Of a stretch of DNA of 64,000 nucleotides, positions 18,501-26,601 are shown one piece after another. Under the pieces are notes generated by a model. It saw only the letters and a list, made by a program, of their open reading frames with translations. It did no database searches and had not been told where the DNA came from. A program made the position numbers and the translations under genes. The DNA comes from a virus: positions 20,204-84,203 of IMG/VR virus record IMGVR_UViG_3300033150_001207; one strand, 5' to 3'. Positions within the stretch are counted from its first letter, which is position 1. Every line of letters begins with the position of its first letter.

Positions 18501-19168
18501 CCACATCCGATTTTTTTTTCACAAAGAGTCTCTGGGATATAACAAGACTTAGACGATTATGTTCGATATTCAAGACCAACACTGCCAGTGATATTACAGT
18601 AGAGTATTATAAAGACACACGTACAACGCCCGAAACTGTGGATGCATTACCGAGCGCCGCTACCATGGCTCTCACGGGACACAGGATAAGACATTTAATA
18701 TCGTATCTGGATTTACGTGCGTGGGTACATAGGTTAGCTTTTATTGTCAAGAATGCAACGAGTGTTAAGCCAGTATTGCTGGGATTCGGTGCATATTTCC
18801 AGAGAGTTTATGAAGAACTTAAAGATAGAGATGATTATGAAACGATAACGATTACCGCTTCGAGTAATGATGTGTTAATATTTACGAGCAGTCAGGGTGG
18901 CTCTGATGTATCAATAACCGTTCCCGCTGGCGTTTACACTTTCGATGCCGCACTTCACGCTCTTGAGGACGCAATGAATGATAACGATGAGTTGGTCGGT
19001 GTATTTACTGTTACCTGCGTGGATAGTAAAACCACCATTTCTATTGACAGTGGTACGATTGCGTATACAAACAATGGTAGCGCTGGCGGTTCGGCGTTCG
19101 GGTTCACAAGTGATAAAGCAGCGGCGTCAAGCATCACGGCTGATAATGCATTAACAGAAGCACCATAA
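15578..19168 (+). CDS. Large tail hub/stabilisation protein
   Basis: A 1196-residue protein following the adaptors. Residues 14-108 are a 21-residue repeat (see the repeat feature). After it comes RGRWLPKGDALTIGEENFSELENFRYTDFGLEGVGGF, a segment found at the start of large podovirus tail hub proteins, then a long beta-rich body with many GNT/YTG patterns. LWLSDKGPKMYINNTIRSIK and WNLLIPSGSG suggest a propeller-like region. The last 110 residues (ITITASSNDVLIFTS...) form a separate beta domain common in phage tail proteins. It probably caps the neck and carries fibres. Confidence 0.75.
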   Translation: MAEEDLVIQPDQTPELRTDIPQAPDTTVVNGDIVPNLRTDIPQAPDTVVTDSDTKPTLNIDIPTAPDTIVTDTAITPKLDTEFPTAPDTVVTVPDSVPQLSQEFPVADDIPLERAEFSFARGRWLPKGDALTIGEENFSELENFRYTDFGLEGVGGFTRLNGNYKIATSIENGIQLTTNYSAAPSYVIVQSGESPKNYYYYTDAIPNAVSGAATALHSGVAGNSTARFSKLPNGHIGICDGKENLIWAGEQMPVGAFLVADIVDGTIAYFPQMVDDDHIQDFTNIINNTLNDSNNYVDLNYVTTAFGDDSSTVTVANTSGNIMRYTDNEVVDHHCDFVTNGLAVGHAIVVKKGGPFGGTNEGMFKVTAVAETYFEVENPDGALEGPVTLTADAIRTWGKRILIGTTRRARGFTFDIETANTKSATLTEIYVIAPTTGAFTGITTGASVITDGTEVGGKTMAQSGSVTWTDPEIDEVKTFFKGYYLYWYLLGISDCNANIANVTAKCDVQSLSDIWDGVYRKPILCKYYDDDNTPSVRDYTLEINTKTPITQQTNTDIDPYTVPIQNMEPKIDYLTVMFEEPIRASIINLYTYKTGNSATQDGTVNVRYNVGDTWCNVRRIIRDSTAVPGYNQGGYAIGDFRNHTQFLPFYRSGVIQWRIDPTQVAPERSVTIDGITGYAYKFVTETTKITGDVQIDTIDGIPDLPEIDTLYIFPFQYKNRAMWCGAISDNEKNRVDYSKTNTVDVYNGMDASGFHHERSLYFGDHRALTGAIELFNQYGDTVESIALFFKDTETYMLTGYNPETFKIHRISNSIGCPAPLTITSAEVSLKVEDAPAQNIALWLSDKGPKMYINNTIRSIKGVENYFQQSETEAINTSYFSICRAWFNSDYQEWNLLIPSGSGQTTINTWLVYDLIRDRWYKNTPTDDFPEGAFPVVDTNGLSYNYGYTTDNGGVLLRMENGLKWGDTDDIENKVTTSDFFFTKSLWDITRLRRLCSIFKTNTASDITVEYYKDTRTTPETVDALPSAATMALTGHRIRHLISYLDLRAWVHRLAFIVKNATSVKPVLLGFGAYFQRVYEELKDRDDYETITITASSNDVLIFTSSQGGSDVSITVPAGVYTFDAALHALEDAMNDNDELVGVFTVTCVDSKTTISIDSGTIAYTNNGSAGGSAFGFTSDKAAASSITADNALTEAP
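15617..15901 (+). repeat. 63-base tandem repeat coding a 21-residue unit, about 4.5 copies
   Basis: Units start at 15617, 15680, 15743, 15806 and 15869 (partial). Consensus protein unit: P-x-L-x-x-[DE]-[IF]-P-x-A-P-D-T-x-V-x. The in-frame 63-base period is exact for four units. It likely forms an extended or trimer-stabilising stalk at the protein's N-terminus; copy number could vary between relatives. Confidence 0.85.
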
Positions 19169-19177
19169 AGGTATAAT

Positions 19178-19543
19178 ATGTGGAGTATATTACGATATTT
19201 ACAAACTGTGGTTAATTCCGACCCTGATAGTGATATTGCTTACGAATACTACAGGAATACCAGAACTGGAACTACTGCAACTAATTTGCCGAGCGCTGTA
19301 ACGACAAGCGGGACTGGGCATCGTAATAGACGCATAATATCGGGCGATAGTCTCAATTGGCGTAATCACAGATTAAGTATTACAACAAAAAGATGGGATG
19401 GTACACTTACATTTACTCATGATTGGACTTTCGATAATACCACTCTTTGCAGATTTTTGGTCAATGTTTTGATGGATGCAGACGGTGATATCAATATAAA
19501 TGACGCACAACACTTAATTGGAATATATCCAGGGATAGGTTGA
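19178..19543 (+). CDS. Small tail protein with dockerin-like end
   Basis: A 121-residue protein. Residues 15-65 (SDIAYEYYRNTRTG...LPSAVTTSGTGHRNRRIIS) match a segment of the preceding giant protein (SDITVEYYKDTRTTPE...LPSAATMALTGHRIRHLIS, nucleotides about 18590-18700), so it looks like a partial duplicate. The C-terminus, LMDADGDININDAQHLIGI, resembles one dockerin/EF-hand calcium loop. RBS AAAGGTATAAT. Whether it is a structural partner or a leftover is open. Confidence 0.6.
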   Translation: MWSILRYLQTVVNSDPDSDIAYEYYRNTRTGTTATNLPSAVTTSGTGHRNRRIISGDSLNWRNHRLSITTKRWDGTLTFTHDWTFDNTTLCRFLVNVLMDADGDININDAQHLIGIYPGIG

Positions 19544-19547
19544 TAAA

Positions 19548-20810
19548 ATGCTAACAGGTGGATTGCTTGAACTTCTCGATAAACTTATGGGTAAAGCTGT
19601 CGGGTCTGGAACATATAATCAGACTACAGATAGTAATGAAGCTATCAGGGAAGCTATTGATGGGTTGAATGATGTTTCTGCTGCAGAGGTTAATGCTGAA
19701 TGCGATACCGCTTTATCTGATTATGACCCGCCTACAAGAGCAGAGCTTACGGCTGATAAGGACAGTATTATCACAGAAATAAATGCCAACGAAACAAAAA
19801 TCGATGCATTAAATGATATATCTGCTGCAGAGGTTAATGCTGAGGTCGATAATGCACTGAATACTGCAATCCCTACAACTCCGACTACGGATTCAATAAA
19901 TGAGCGTATTAAAGCTATTGATGATAAACTTCCTTCGGGAACAATATCTGATATCACCACAGCTCAAGTCAATACCGAGGTTGATAATGCGATAAATACT
20001 GCTGTACCAGAACCACCTACTGCAAAGAGTCTTGCAGATATTTTGCATAAGGACAGTAATTATACTTACGATAATACGACCGATAGCCTTGAAGCTATTG
20101 CTGATGCTGTGGCAGGAATAAGTGGTGGAGGTGGAGGTTTATCTGCAAAAGAGAAATCGTTGCTTGGTATTGGCGTAGTTCCAGGATTTCAAGACTTTTT
20201 CAATACCGTTGCGAATGGTGCCGCCCCAGACTCAACTTATTGGTCAGTTGTTGAAAATGGTGATGGTGCTGTAACTATACTATCAGTAACACCTTATACT
20301 CCAGGATTTCTACAATGTTATACTGTTGTGACTGGTAATGATGCCATCGCTTATACAAAAGATAAGCGTGTTGTTTCGCTTAAAAATGGTGTTACAACTG
20401 TATGTTTAAAGGCTTACGTGAATTTAAGTTGGGGATGTGCTGGTTATGAGGGAAAATGTGGAATAGGTTTTACAGAGAATGATAATATCCCAGCGGATAC
20501 AGATATTCTTACAGGTGCTGCTCACGAGGTCGCATCAATAGTTGCTGATGCAGGAGTTCCAAAAGCATTTTCTTCTGATGGAAATACGGTCGAGAGCACT
20601 GATTTATCCTCTTATATAAGTGATGATACATGGTTTGATTTAGAAATTAGAATAACTTCATCTGACGTGAAATTTTATATAGATGGTACTCTTAGAGCAA
20701 CACATTCAACAAGTGTTCCTAATAGTGTTTGGCAAGTTGTAGCCAGCGGTACGGGTGAAAATGATACAATTAAAGTAAAAGTGGAAAAAATACAAGTTTG
20801 GGGAGAGTAA
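19548..20810 (+). CDS. Tail fibre-like protein with lectin-like C-terminus
   Basis: A 420-residue protein. The first 200 residues are a repetitive helical/extended stalk with two copies of SAAEVNAE[CV]D and one TTAQVNTEVD unit, then a GGGGG linker near residue 195. The last 215 residues (PGFQDFFNTVANGAAPDSTYW ... KVKVEKIQVWGE) look like a concanavalin/LamG-like beta sandwich, used for glycan binding in phage fibres. RBS is weak; start ATG lies four bases after the upstream stop. Confidence 0.65.
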   Translation: MLTGGLLELLDKLMGKAVGSGTYNQTTDSNEAIREAIDGLNDVSAAEVNAECDTALSDYDPPTRAELTADKDSIITEINANETKIDALNDISAAEVNAEVDNALNTAIPTTPTTDSINERIKAIDDKLPSGTISDITTAQVNTEVDNAINTAVPEPPTAKSLADILHKDSNYTYDNTTDSLEAIADAVAGISGGGGGLSAKEKSLLGIGVVPGFQDFFNTVANGAAPDSTYWSVVENGDGAVTILSVTPYTPGFLQCYTVVTGNDAIAYTKDKRVVSLKNGVTTVCLKAYVNLSWGCAGYEGKCGIGFTENDNIPADTDILTGAAHEVASIVADAGVPKAFSSDGNTVESTDLSSYISDDTWFDLEIRITSSDVKFYIDGTLRATHSTSVPNSVWQVVASGTGENDTIKVKVEKIQVWGE

Positions 20811-21016
20811 TGAATAACTTACAAGAAATACCATGCTCAGTTACACGAGAAATAGATGGCAAGCAATACATAGTACGGAAATTTGGATACAACGGACAGG
20901 TTTACGAAGAGCATCTTATCCCAGTACCAACTGAGAAAACAATCCGTACTTTTAAAAAAGATGGTACTGAGGATACAACCAAACAGAAAAAAGAACCGAT
21001 TAAACTACAGAAGTAA
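20810..21016 (+). CDS. Small protein after the fibre gene
   Basis: Unrecognised 68-residue protein. An upstream TTG (20798) is in frame, but ATG at 20810 overlaps the fibre stop (TAATG) and has GGGGAGAG in front, so it is preferred. It holds a beta-rich stretch (KQYIVRKFGYNGQVYEEHL) and a Lys-rich tail. Possibly translationally coupled to the fibre gene. Confidence 0.6.
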   Translation: MNNLQEIPCSVTREIDGKQYIVRKFGYNGQVYEEHLIPVPTEKTIRTFKKDGTEDTTKQKKEPIKLQK

Positions 21017-21112
21017 AAACTTATAACCAATTGCAAAACCATTAACTGGTATTCAAAGAAAATAACGTATAACTATACTAGCGTTTTTAATATTCAGGGA
21101 AAATAACACATA

Positions 21113-21817
21113 ATGCTCGTATCTATACAACCACAAAAAGCGGTATCGTTCACAATAATCACACCTGTATTCGACGCCGAATGGGCTGAGTATATAAGCG
21201 GCGCAGCCAATCTTGATAGCGAAATTTCACAGGACGGCGGTTCTTTCAGTGATTGTACCAACGAGCTTACAGAGATTGGCTCTACTGGTGTTTATTCTCT
21301 CGTTTTAACTGGTACAGAGACAAACTGTTCGCAAGCGCTTATCAAAGCTACTACCACAACTGACGGTGCTAAAATACCGTGCTTTTTCATGAACACGGAA
21401 TCGGCTGGCGGCGGTGATGCTACGGCGGCGAATCAGAACACGATAATTGGTTATCTGGATACAGAAATCGCAGATATAAAAGCCAAAACAGATGGACTGA
21501 ATTTCACAGGCAATTATGTTCAAGCGCAGGTCAAGGGTCAGGACGATATTGACTTTGGGGCAACACAAAAATCCAGCATTCAAGATGCGGTAGAAGCGAA
21601 ACTTACATCTGCAAATACCGAACTTACAAGTGTACCTGCAGCTACTGCTGGATTGCGAGCAATGATCCAATTTATTTTTGAGAAACTTAAGCACAAGGGT
21701 ACGATGAACAAAGACACAGGGGAAGAAAAATTGTATAAAGATGACAATTCTACTGTACTCGGAAGTGCTACCCATAGCGATGACGGGACTACGGTTACAC
21801 GGGGTAAAATGTTATAG
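21113..21817 (+). CDS. Tail/baseplate-like fibre protein
   Basis: A 234-residue protein of a common phage type: a beta-rich N-terminal domain, a stalk with NTIIGYLDTEIADIKAKTDGLNF, and a C-terminal end with YKDDNSTVLGSATHSDDGTTVTR. This modular set is seen in tail tip and receptor-associated proteins of many phages. The next gene starts right after its stop codon. Confidence 0.6.
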   Translation: MLVSIQPQKAVSFTIITPVFDAEWAEYISGAANLDSEISQDGGSFSDCTNELTEIGSTGVYSLVLTGTETNCSQALIKATTTTDGAKIPCFFMNTESAGGGDATAANQNTIIGYLDTEIADIKAKTDGLNFTGNYVQAQVKGQDDIDFGATQKSSIQDAVEAKLTSANTELTSVPAATAGLRAMIQFIFEKLKHKGTMNKDTGEEKLYKDDNSTVLGSATHSDDGTTVTRGKML

Positions 21818-22321
21818 ATGTTATCGGGATATTCTTATAGGGAAATTATAACTATAAATTCATCAGAGGTTGATAATGTTCATATCAGTCCTATTGTTAA
21901 AGTAGAGCTATCATCAAGTAATTTTAATTTTAGTTTGACACGTCCCGATGGTTACGATATACGGTTTACAGATTCCAACGAGGACACACTCTTATCATAT
22001 CAGAGATTGTCCTATGATGTTACATTGGAAAGAGGTATATTTCTTGTCAGACTGTTAGAAAATCTCTCGCCAGATTCGGATACGACATTTTATTTATACT
22101 ATGGGAAATCGGATGCTACCGATGTTTCCGACAGTACCGTTGCTTATGGTACAGCGAAACCGAAACTGTTATTTAATACAATGCGGTACAGGAAATTCAG
22201 AGATGATATGCTTGACAAGGATGATTTACAATACTGGATAGAACAGTATTATTTAAAAATTGATTCAACACATTTATTAGAGATTGACAATGCTGGTTAT
22301 ACATTGATAATAGGTGGATAG
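21818..22321 (+). CDS. DUF2341-like fibre protein
   Basis: A 167-residue beta-sandwich candidate. YREIITINSSEVDNVHISPIVKVEL, DGYDIRFTDSNEDTLL and TTFYLYYGKSDATDVSD follow the DUF2341 pattern, a concanavalin-like domain in surface and fibre proteins. The last 13 residues (LEIDNAGYTLIIGG end) recur as the tail of the collapsed gene immediately downstream. Confidence 0.65.
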   Translation: MLSGYSYREIITINSSEVDNVHISPIVKVELSSSNFNFSLTRPDGYDIRFTDSNEDTLLSYQRLSYDVTLERGIFLVRLLENLSPDSDTTFYLYYGKSDATDVSDSTVAYGTAKPKLLFNTMRYRKFRDDMLDKDDLQYWIEQYYLKIDSTHLLEIDNAGYTLIIGG

Positions 22322-22324
22322 AAC

Positions 22325-22445
22325 ATAAGCTACAATAAGAATAAACAGATTAACGAATTAGTGCAATTAATAAGTACTACCGATAATAACAAGATATTTA
22401 TCAGAGATTGGTAATACTGAGTATACTTTAGCAATTGGTAGGTAA
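22325..22445 (+). pseudogene. Collapsed fibre gene: head and tail remnants only
   Basis: In a gap of 127 bases, frame 22325-22414 reads ISYNKNKQINELVQLIS..., matching the start of the next gene (MSYSENKQIGGLTQLTS...), with ATA in place of ATG. It stops at TAA after RDW. In a second frame, 22404-22445 reads EIGNTEYTLAIGR-stop, matching the end of the preceding gene (EIDNAGYTLIIGG-stop). So it resembles a fibre gene whose middle has been deleted, leaving about 30 head and 13 tail codons. Confidence 0.7.
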
Positions 22446-22448
22446 ATT

Positions 22449-24437
22449 ATGAGCTATAGTGAAAATAAGCAGATTGGTGGACTGACACAGTTAACAAGTG
22501 CTGCCGATAATGATAAACTCGCAATCGAAGATGCTGACGAAACGACAATATTAAAATATATCGCAGCATCCAATCTCAAAACGTACATGAACGCTGGGTT
22601 TACCGCATCCCGCGCACTTGAAACAGACGGCAGTGGTAAAATTGTTGTTTCTGCTATTACGGCTACAGAACTTAATCACCTCAGCGGTGTAGCAAGCAAT
22701 ATCGGTTCACATATGACTGGTAAAGATGGTGTATATCACTTACCAGACCAGGCAGGACACGGTGGTGAATTCCTAACTACGGATGCATCTGTTGCAAGCT
22801 GGACAGCACTTACTGGATTAATAGGTCCCACAGATATCCAGGACTTCGCTGTTACCATGAGCAAATTATTTACAAAAATACCGGTGATTGACAATGATTC
22901 ATGGAGCGATAATACACCGGGTACGGGATACATTCAGTGGAATACGCATAACCTTTGTTACAATGGCGAGTATTATGAAGTTACAAGCGATAGTACAAAT
23001 CAAGAATTCGTTTGGTGGACAGTTGGTAACAGTGGCGGTTCAGGAACGGTAGCTGACCCATACATAACAACATACAGTGCTGGTGATACTGCACCCACAA
23101 TGACAGATGATACTTTTATTATTTGTACAAACAAGGATGGGAATGGTACTCATAATCTCGCATGGAATAGCATAGCGAATTCGGTTATCGGGACTGCGTA
23201 TATAAAAAGTGGTGCAATAATAAATGCTCATATTGCAGATGCAACAATTGAGCATGCCAAAATTAAAAGTGTGGATGCTGGAACTATTACTGTCGGGAAA
23301 CTTGGGGATGATTACATATCAAGTGCATCGACATGGAATGCAAAGGCAAAAGTGTTCAGGCAAGATACAGAACCGAGTTCGGGAATGTCGGCTGGCGATA
23401 TATGGATTGATACCAGTGATGGTGATAAACCTTATACTTATACTGGAAGTGTATGGAATCCAGAATATACCCATATTGATGGGGGAAATATAACTACGGG
23501 TACGATTACCGCTATTACGCATCAGACAGCATCAAATGGGCAGAGGATTGTAGTAGATGCAAGTGATAATACATTAAGGTTTCATACTGATACAGCAGAA
23601 GATGTTGTTATTATAGATGACTTATTATATGGCAACATTCCAGGCATTCAAATTGGAGAAAGTACACACGGCGGAATTTTTGTGGCAACAAATGGAAATG
23701 TAGAAACATATATGTCTCATGATACAATTCAGATGGGGGGAAAGGAAGGCAGCCCCGCACAATTTAGGGTATTACATGATAGTGTAACCAAGACTATTGT
23801 AGATGCTGCTGGAATAAATGTTATGGATGGGATAGTATACGCATCAGATGAAATATCAACTTCGGGGTTTGTACAAGCCAACGCAGGATACAGAATTGGT
23901 GATACAGAAATTATAGATTCAAACAAAAATATCACAACAAATATAGGTACTGTTGATGGTATTAAAATTTCTGATCATGCCGCCAATGCTGATGCACATC
24001 ACAACGAAGTACACACACTTAACAGCCATTCAGATGTAGATACTACCGGAATATCGGATGGCGAAGTGCTTGAATATGATACTGCTATGGGATGGATTGC
24101 TGGCAGTACCTATACCCCTGGTTCCCATGTCGGTGCCGGTGGTGCTGCTCATGCAGATGTCACTACTACCGTTGATGGTTTTATGACAGCTACCGATAAA
24201 GTTAAATTGAATAGTATTGATACTGGTGCTGATGTTACGGCAGATAACTGGCCAAAAGTTCATGGCAACACTTATCATACATCAAATTATCAAACCGCAG
24301 CTAATGTGGATGCTAAAATATTGACTCATAAAAACGATGCCAATGCTCATCATGCAGCACATAGTGGTGTAAGCGGTTGGTTGGGTGGTCAGGATGTACG
24401 ATTTGAAAACGGTCTTGCGGTTGAATTTGGAACTTAG
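22449..24437 (+). CDS. Tail fibre protein
   Basis: A 662-residue fibre. The N-terminus (MSYSENKQIGGLTQLTSAADNDKLAI) is a short attachment module that also appears in the remnant upstream. It continues with repeated GTITVGKLGDDYISSAS-like and NADAHHNEVHTLNSHSDVD-like stalk units and many Gly/Thr/Asp turns, typical of trimeric receptor-binding fibres. RBS is weak (GGTAGGTAAATT). Confidence 0.75.
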   Translation: MSYSENKQIGGLTQLTSAADNDKLAIEDADETTILKYIAASNLKTYMNAGFTASRALETDGSGKIVVSAITATELNHLSGVASNIGSHMTGKDGVYHLPDQAGHGGEFLTTDASVASWTALTGLIGPTDIQDFAVTMSKLFTKIPVIDNDSWSDNTPGTGYIQWNTHNLCYNGEYYEVTSDSTNQEFVWWTVGNSGGSGTVADPYITTYSAGDTAPTMTDDTFIICTNKDGNGTHNLAWNSIANSVIGTAYIKSGAIINAHIADATIEHAKIKSVDAGTITVGKLGDDYISSASTWNAKAKVFRQDTEPSSGMSAGDIWIDTSDGDKPYTYTGSVWNPEYTHIDGGNITTGTITAITHQTASNGQRIVVDASDNTLRFHTDTAEDVVIIDDLLYGNIPGIQIGESTHGGIFVATNGNVETYMSHDTIQMGGKEGSPAQFRVLHDSVTKTIVDAAGINVMDGIVYASDEISTSGFVQANAGYRIGDTEIIDSNKNITTNIGTVDGIKISDHAANADAHHNEVHTLNSHSDVDTTGISDGEVLEYDTAMGWIAGSTYTPGSHVGAGGAAHADVTTTVDGFMTATDKVKLNSIDTGADVTADNWPKVHGNTYHTSNYQTAANVDAKILTHKNDANAHHAAHSGVSGWLGGQDVRFENGLAVEFGT

Positions 24438-24486
24438 AAAAAATAATAACAACGAAACTTAAACTTATTATTGAGGTATATAACAG

Positions 24487-25035
24487 ATGAAAAGAATTAT
24501 ACTAACATTGCTATTACTATTAACATTGCCGTATACCACTTATAGTAATCCTGTATCAAAACTGTGGGACACTAGCTGGATTTCTCAACAGTGGCTGAAG
24601 TATGGTTTCCTGGGTTCTGCCTGTTTATCTGGTGTACTTGATGGTCTTGTCGAATCACATAAGTTCAACGGCAGATATATAACAAGTAAAAGTGATTATC
24701 ATGCTTACCGATATGCCCAGAACGCAACGATGATAAGCACTGGATGGTTTCTGTCCGCTAATTTAAGAAGTAACAAACTCACATGGAAAACGAAAATTAT
24801 GCGAACAACGTCGCTAATACTTCTAAGACGCAACTGTTTTGAATGGGCATACAAAGCTAATAGATGGGGAAATTGTTTTGATTACAGCGATAAACATACC
24901 TGTAATCATAAAGCAATAGTGTATTTCAAGTGGAATGGAAGCGGATTTACGGATGCTTATATATCGGGAACTGGAACTCAAGGGGTGATTATAGATTTGC
25001 TATGTTGGACTCTAGGAATATGGTTGTTTAAATAA
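24487..25035 (+). CDS. Hypothetical protein with signal peptide
   Basis: A 182-residue protein. Residues 1-20 (KRIILTLLLLLTLPYTTYS) form a Sec-type signal peptide. Further hydrophobic stretches near 40-55 and 165-182 may be membrane-linked. It holds four Cys (two in CFDYSDKHTC). It opens the internal virion gene group. Function unknown. Confidence 0.6.
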   Translation: MKRIILTLLLLLTLPYTTYSNPVSKLWDTSWISQQWLKYGFLGSACLSGVLDGLVESHKFNGRYITSKSDYHAYRYAQNATMISTGWFLSANLRSNKLTWKTKIMRTTSLILLRRNCFEWAYKANRWGNCFDYSDKHTCNHKAIVYFKWNGSGFTDAYISGTGTQGVIIDLLCWTLGIWLFK

Positions 25036-25133
25036 TTGTAAATGTTAATAGACTCATCCACCTGTATTATTAATAATATAAGTGGGTATATAGCTCGAAT
25101 AGTTACAATGTATTATATAAAAGGATTATTATT

Positions 25134-25580
25134 ATGGCATTGACTAATTATTATTACGATATCGAGAGACAGAAAATTGGCGCAATTCCGCAACAACTTC
25201 GTGCGATACCACAGGTAGGTTATACAAAACTGTTACAACAAAAAGCGGCTTCTGACGTTGGACGAACGCTACAACAACAGGATATAGCGAGTAGACTCAT
25301 GAGACAACAATACCAAACGGCATTACCCGAACAGTTTTTAAAAACAGCAAAGCGTGAATATAAAAAAGCATTGCCAATTACTATTGCTGGTGTCGGACTT
25401 GCGGGACTAGGTGCATACAGCGATTATCGCGCAGAAAAACAACGCCAGAAAGAACAGGAAGAGCTGGAATTACTATACAAAATGCTTATGAAAATAGTCG
25501 AGGAAAATGCTGGTCGTATAGCAAAAGCGTATTCTATACCATCAGCAGAGTACAGGGCAGCTTTCAGACCAAAACAATGA
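25134..25580 (+). CDS. Hypothetical virion protein, helical
   Basis: A 148-residue Gln/Arg-rich protein with a central hydrophobic stretch (ITIAGVGLAGLGAY) followed by a coiled coil (RAEKQRQKEQEELELLYKML). RBS AAAGGATTATT. Its position before the large internal proteins suggests an internal virion or ejection role. Confidence 0.6.
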   Translation: MALTNYYYDIERQKIGAIPQQLRAIPQVGYTKLLQQKAASDVGRTLQQQDIASRLMRQQYQTALPEQFLKTAKREYKKALPITIAGVGLAGLGAYSDYRAEKQRQKEQEELELLYKMLMKIVEENAGRIAKAYSIPSAEYRAAFRPKQ

Positions 25581-25613
25581 TAAACATCAATAATGATACC
25601 AAAGGAGTATATA

Positions 25614-26582
25614 ATGCCATACGGTGATATGACAGGACCTTACGGACAGGGACCATACACAGGAAGAATGGGGGCATACGCAGCGATACCATTTCACCCA
25701 CAGGAAATATACGGTACACCACAGTCGAGAATGTTCGGAAGGGGGCAATATATAAGCCTTGTGCCATATATACAGGAACAAGCGCAATACCTTCCGCAAT
25801 GGTATCAGATGCGCAGAGAATATGAACTGGAAAAAGAAAGACAGAGAATTGAGCAGGAAAATCTAAGGGAAATGGAAAAGCAGGCTGAGTACGCGAGAAG
25901 AATTGAACTTGCCAATCTGGGTATTAGGGGTACACAAACCGCTGCTGAGCTTGGTATACCACAGTGGGGATATCGAAAATTGTTTCCAGAATCTTCGTAT
26001 TATACACCTGGTTTACAAGATACAGCATTAAGAACAACAACGCAAATCGGATTAAGACCAGAGGTAACTACAAGAGCTTTACCTGAACTTGGACAGTTTG
26101 GCGCTCAAACACCCACTATGCCGCCCGCTCAAACGTTTAGTACAATGCCAACTGGACCGAGGTCGGCTATCCCAATAACGGCTAAAACGGGTACTGCACC
26201 GTCGGCTATTCCACCAAGAGGATTCCTTGGTAGAGGAAAATTTATGGGTACTGGGATGAGCCCATTAGAATTCGGCACAACTGCTCTTAGTGGATTTGGA
26301 TACGGGCAGCAATACGGCGAAAAATTAGATAAGTATTTACCAGGTGGTGGTGATGTAGGAAAATATGTTGGTGGTGCAGCTGCAGGCGCGTTGGGGGCTG
26401 CTGGTATAGGTGGTATAGGTACTGGACTCAGCGCTCTAGGAATAGGTATCGGGACAGGCGGATTGGGATTAATACCAATACTTACAAGTAGCATATTCGG
26501 CGGACTTGGTGCAGCAGCTAAAGAGCATGAGTGGGGTAGAAAAATAAGTAGATGGTGGAAAAAAGCAACTGGGCGTGATTAA
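25614..26582 (+). CDS. Internal virion-like protein, Gly-rich
   Basis: A 322-residue protein. ATG at 25614 is preferred to the in-frame ATG at 25593 because AAAGGAG lies seven bases before it. The N-terminus has Gly/Pro/Tyr repeats (PYGDMTGPYGQGPYTGRMG), then a coiled coil (ELEKERQRIEQENLREMEKQ) and a Gly/Ala-rich hydrophobic C-terminal third (GGAAAGALGAAGIGGIG...), which could insert in a membrane during DNA ejection. It belongs with its neighbours to the pre-ejection protein group. Confidence 0.6.
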   Translation: MPYGDMTGPYGQGPYTGRMGAYAAIPFHPQEIYGTPQSRMFGRGQYISLVPYIQEQAQYLPQWYQMRREYELEKERQRIEQENLREMEKQAEYARRIELANLGIRGTQTAAELGIPQWGYRKLFPESSYYTPGLQDTALRTTTQIGLRPEVTTRALPELGQFGAQTPTMPPAQTFSTMPTGPRSAIPITAKTGTAPSAIPPRGFLGRGKFMGTGMSPLEFGTTALSGFGYGQQYGEKLDKYLPGGGDVGKYVGGAAAGALGAAGIGGIGTGLSALGIGIGTGGLGLIPILTSSIFGGLGAAAKEHEWGRKISRWWKKATGRD

Positions 26583-26601
26583 ATTATAATGAGGTGATAC
26601 A

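Noticed and set aside
23000-23500. Alternative reading frames in the tail fibre gene
   Set aside because: Overlap fully with the long fibre frame and lack RBS.
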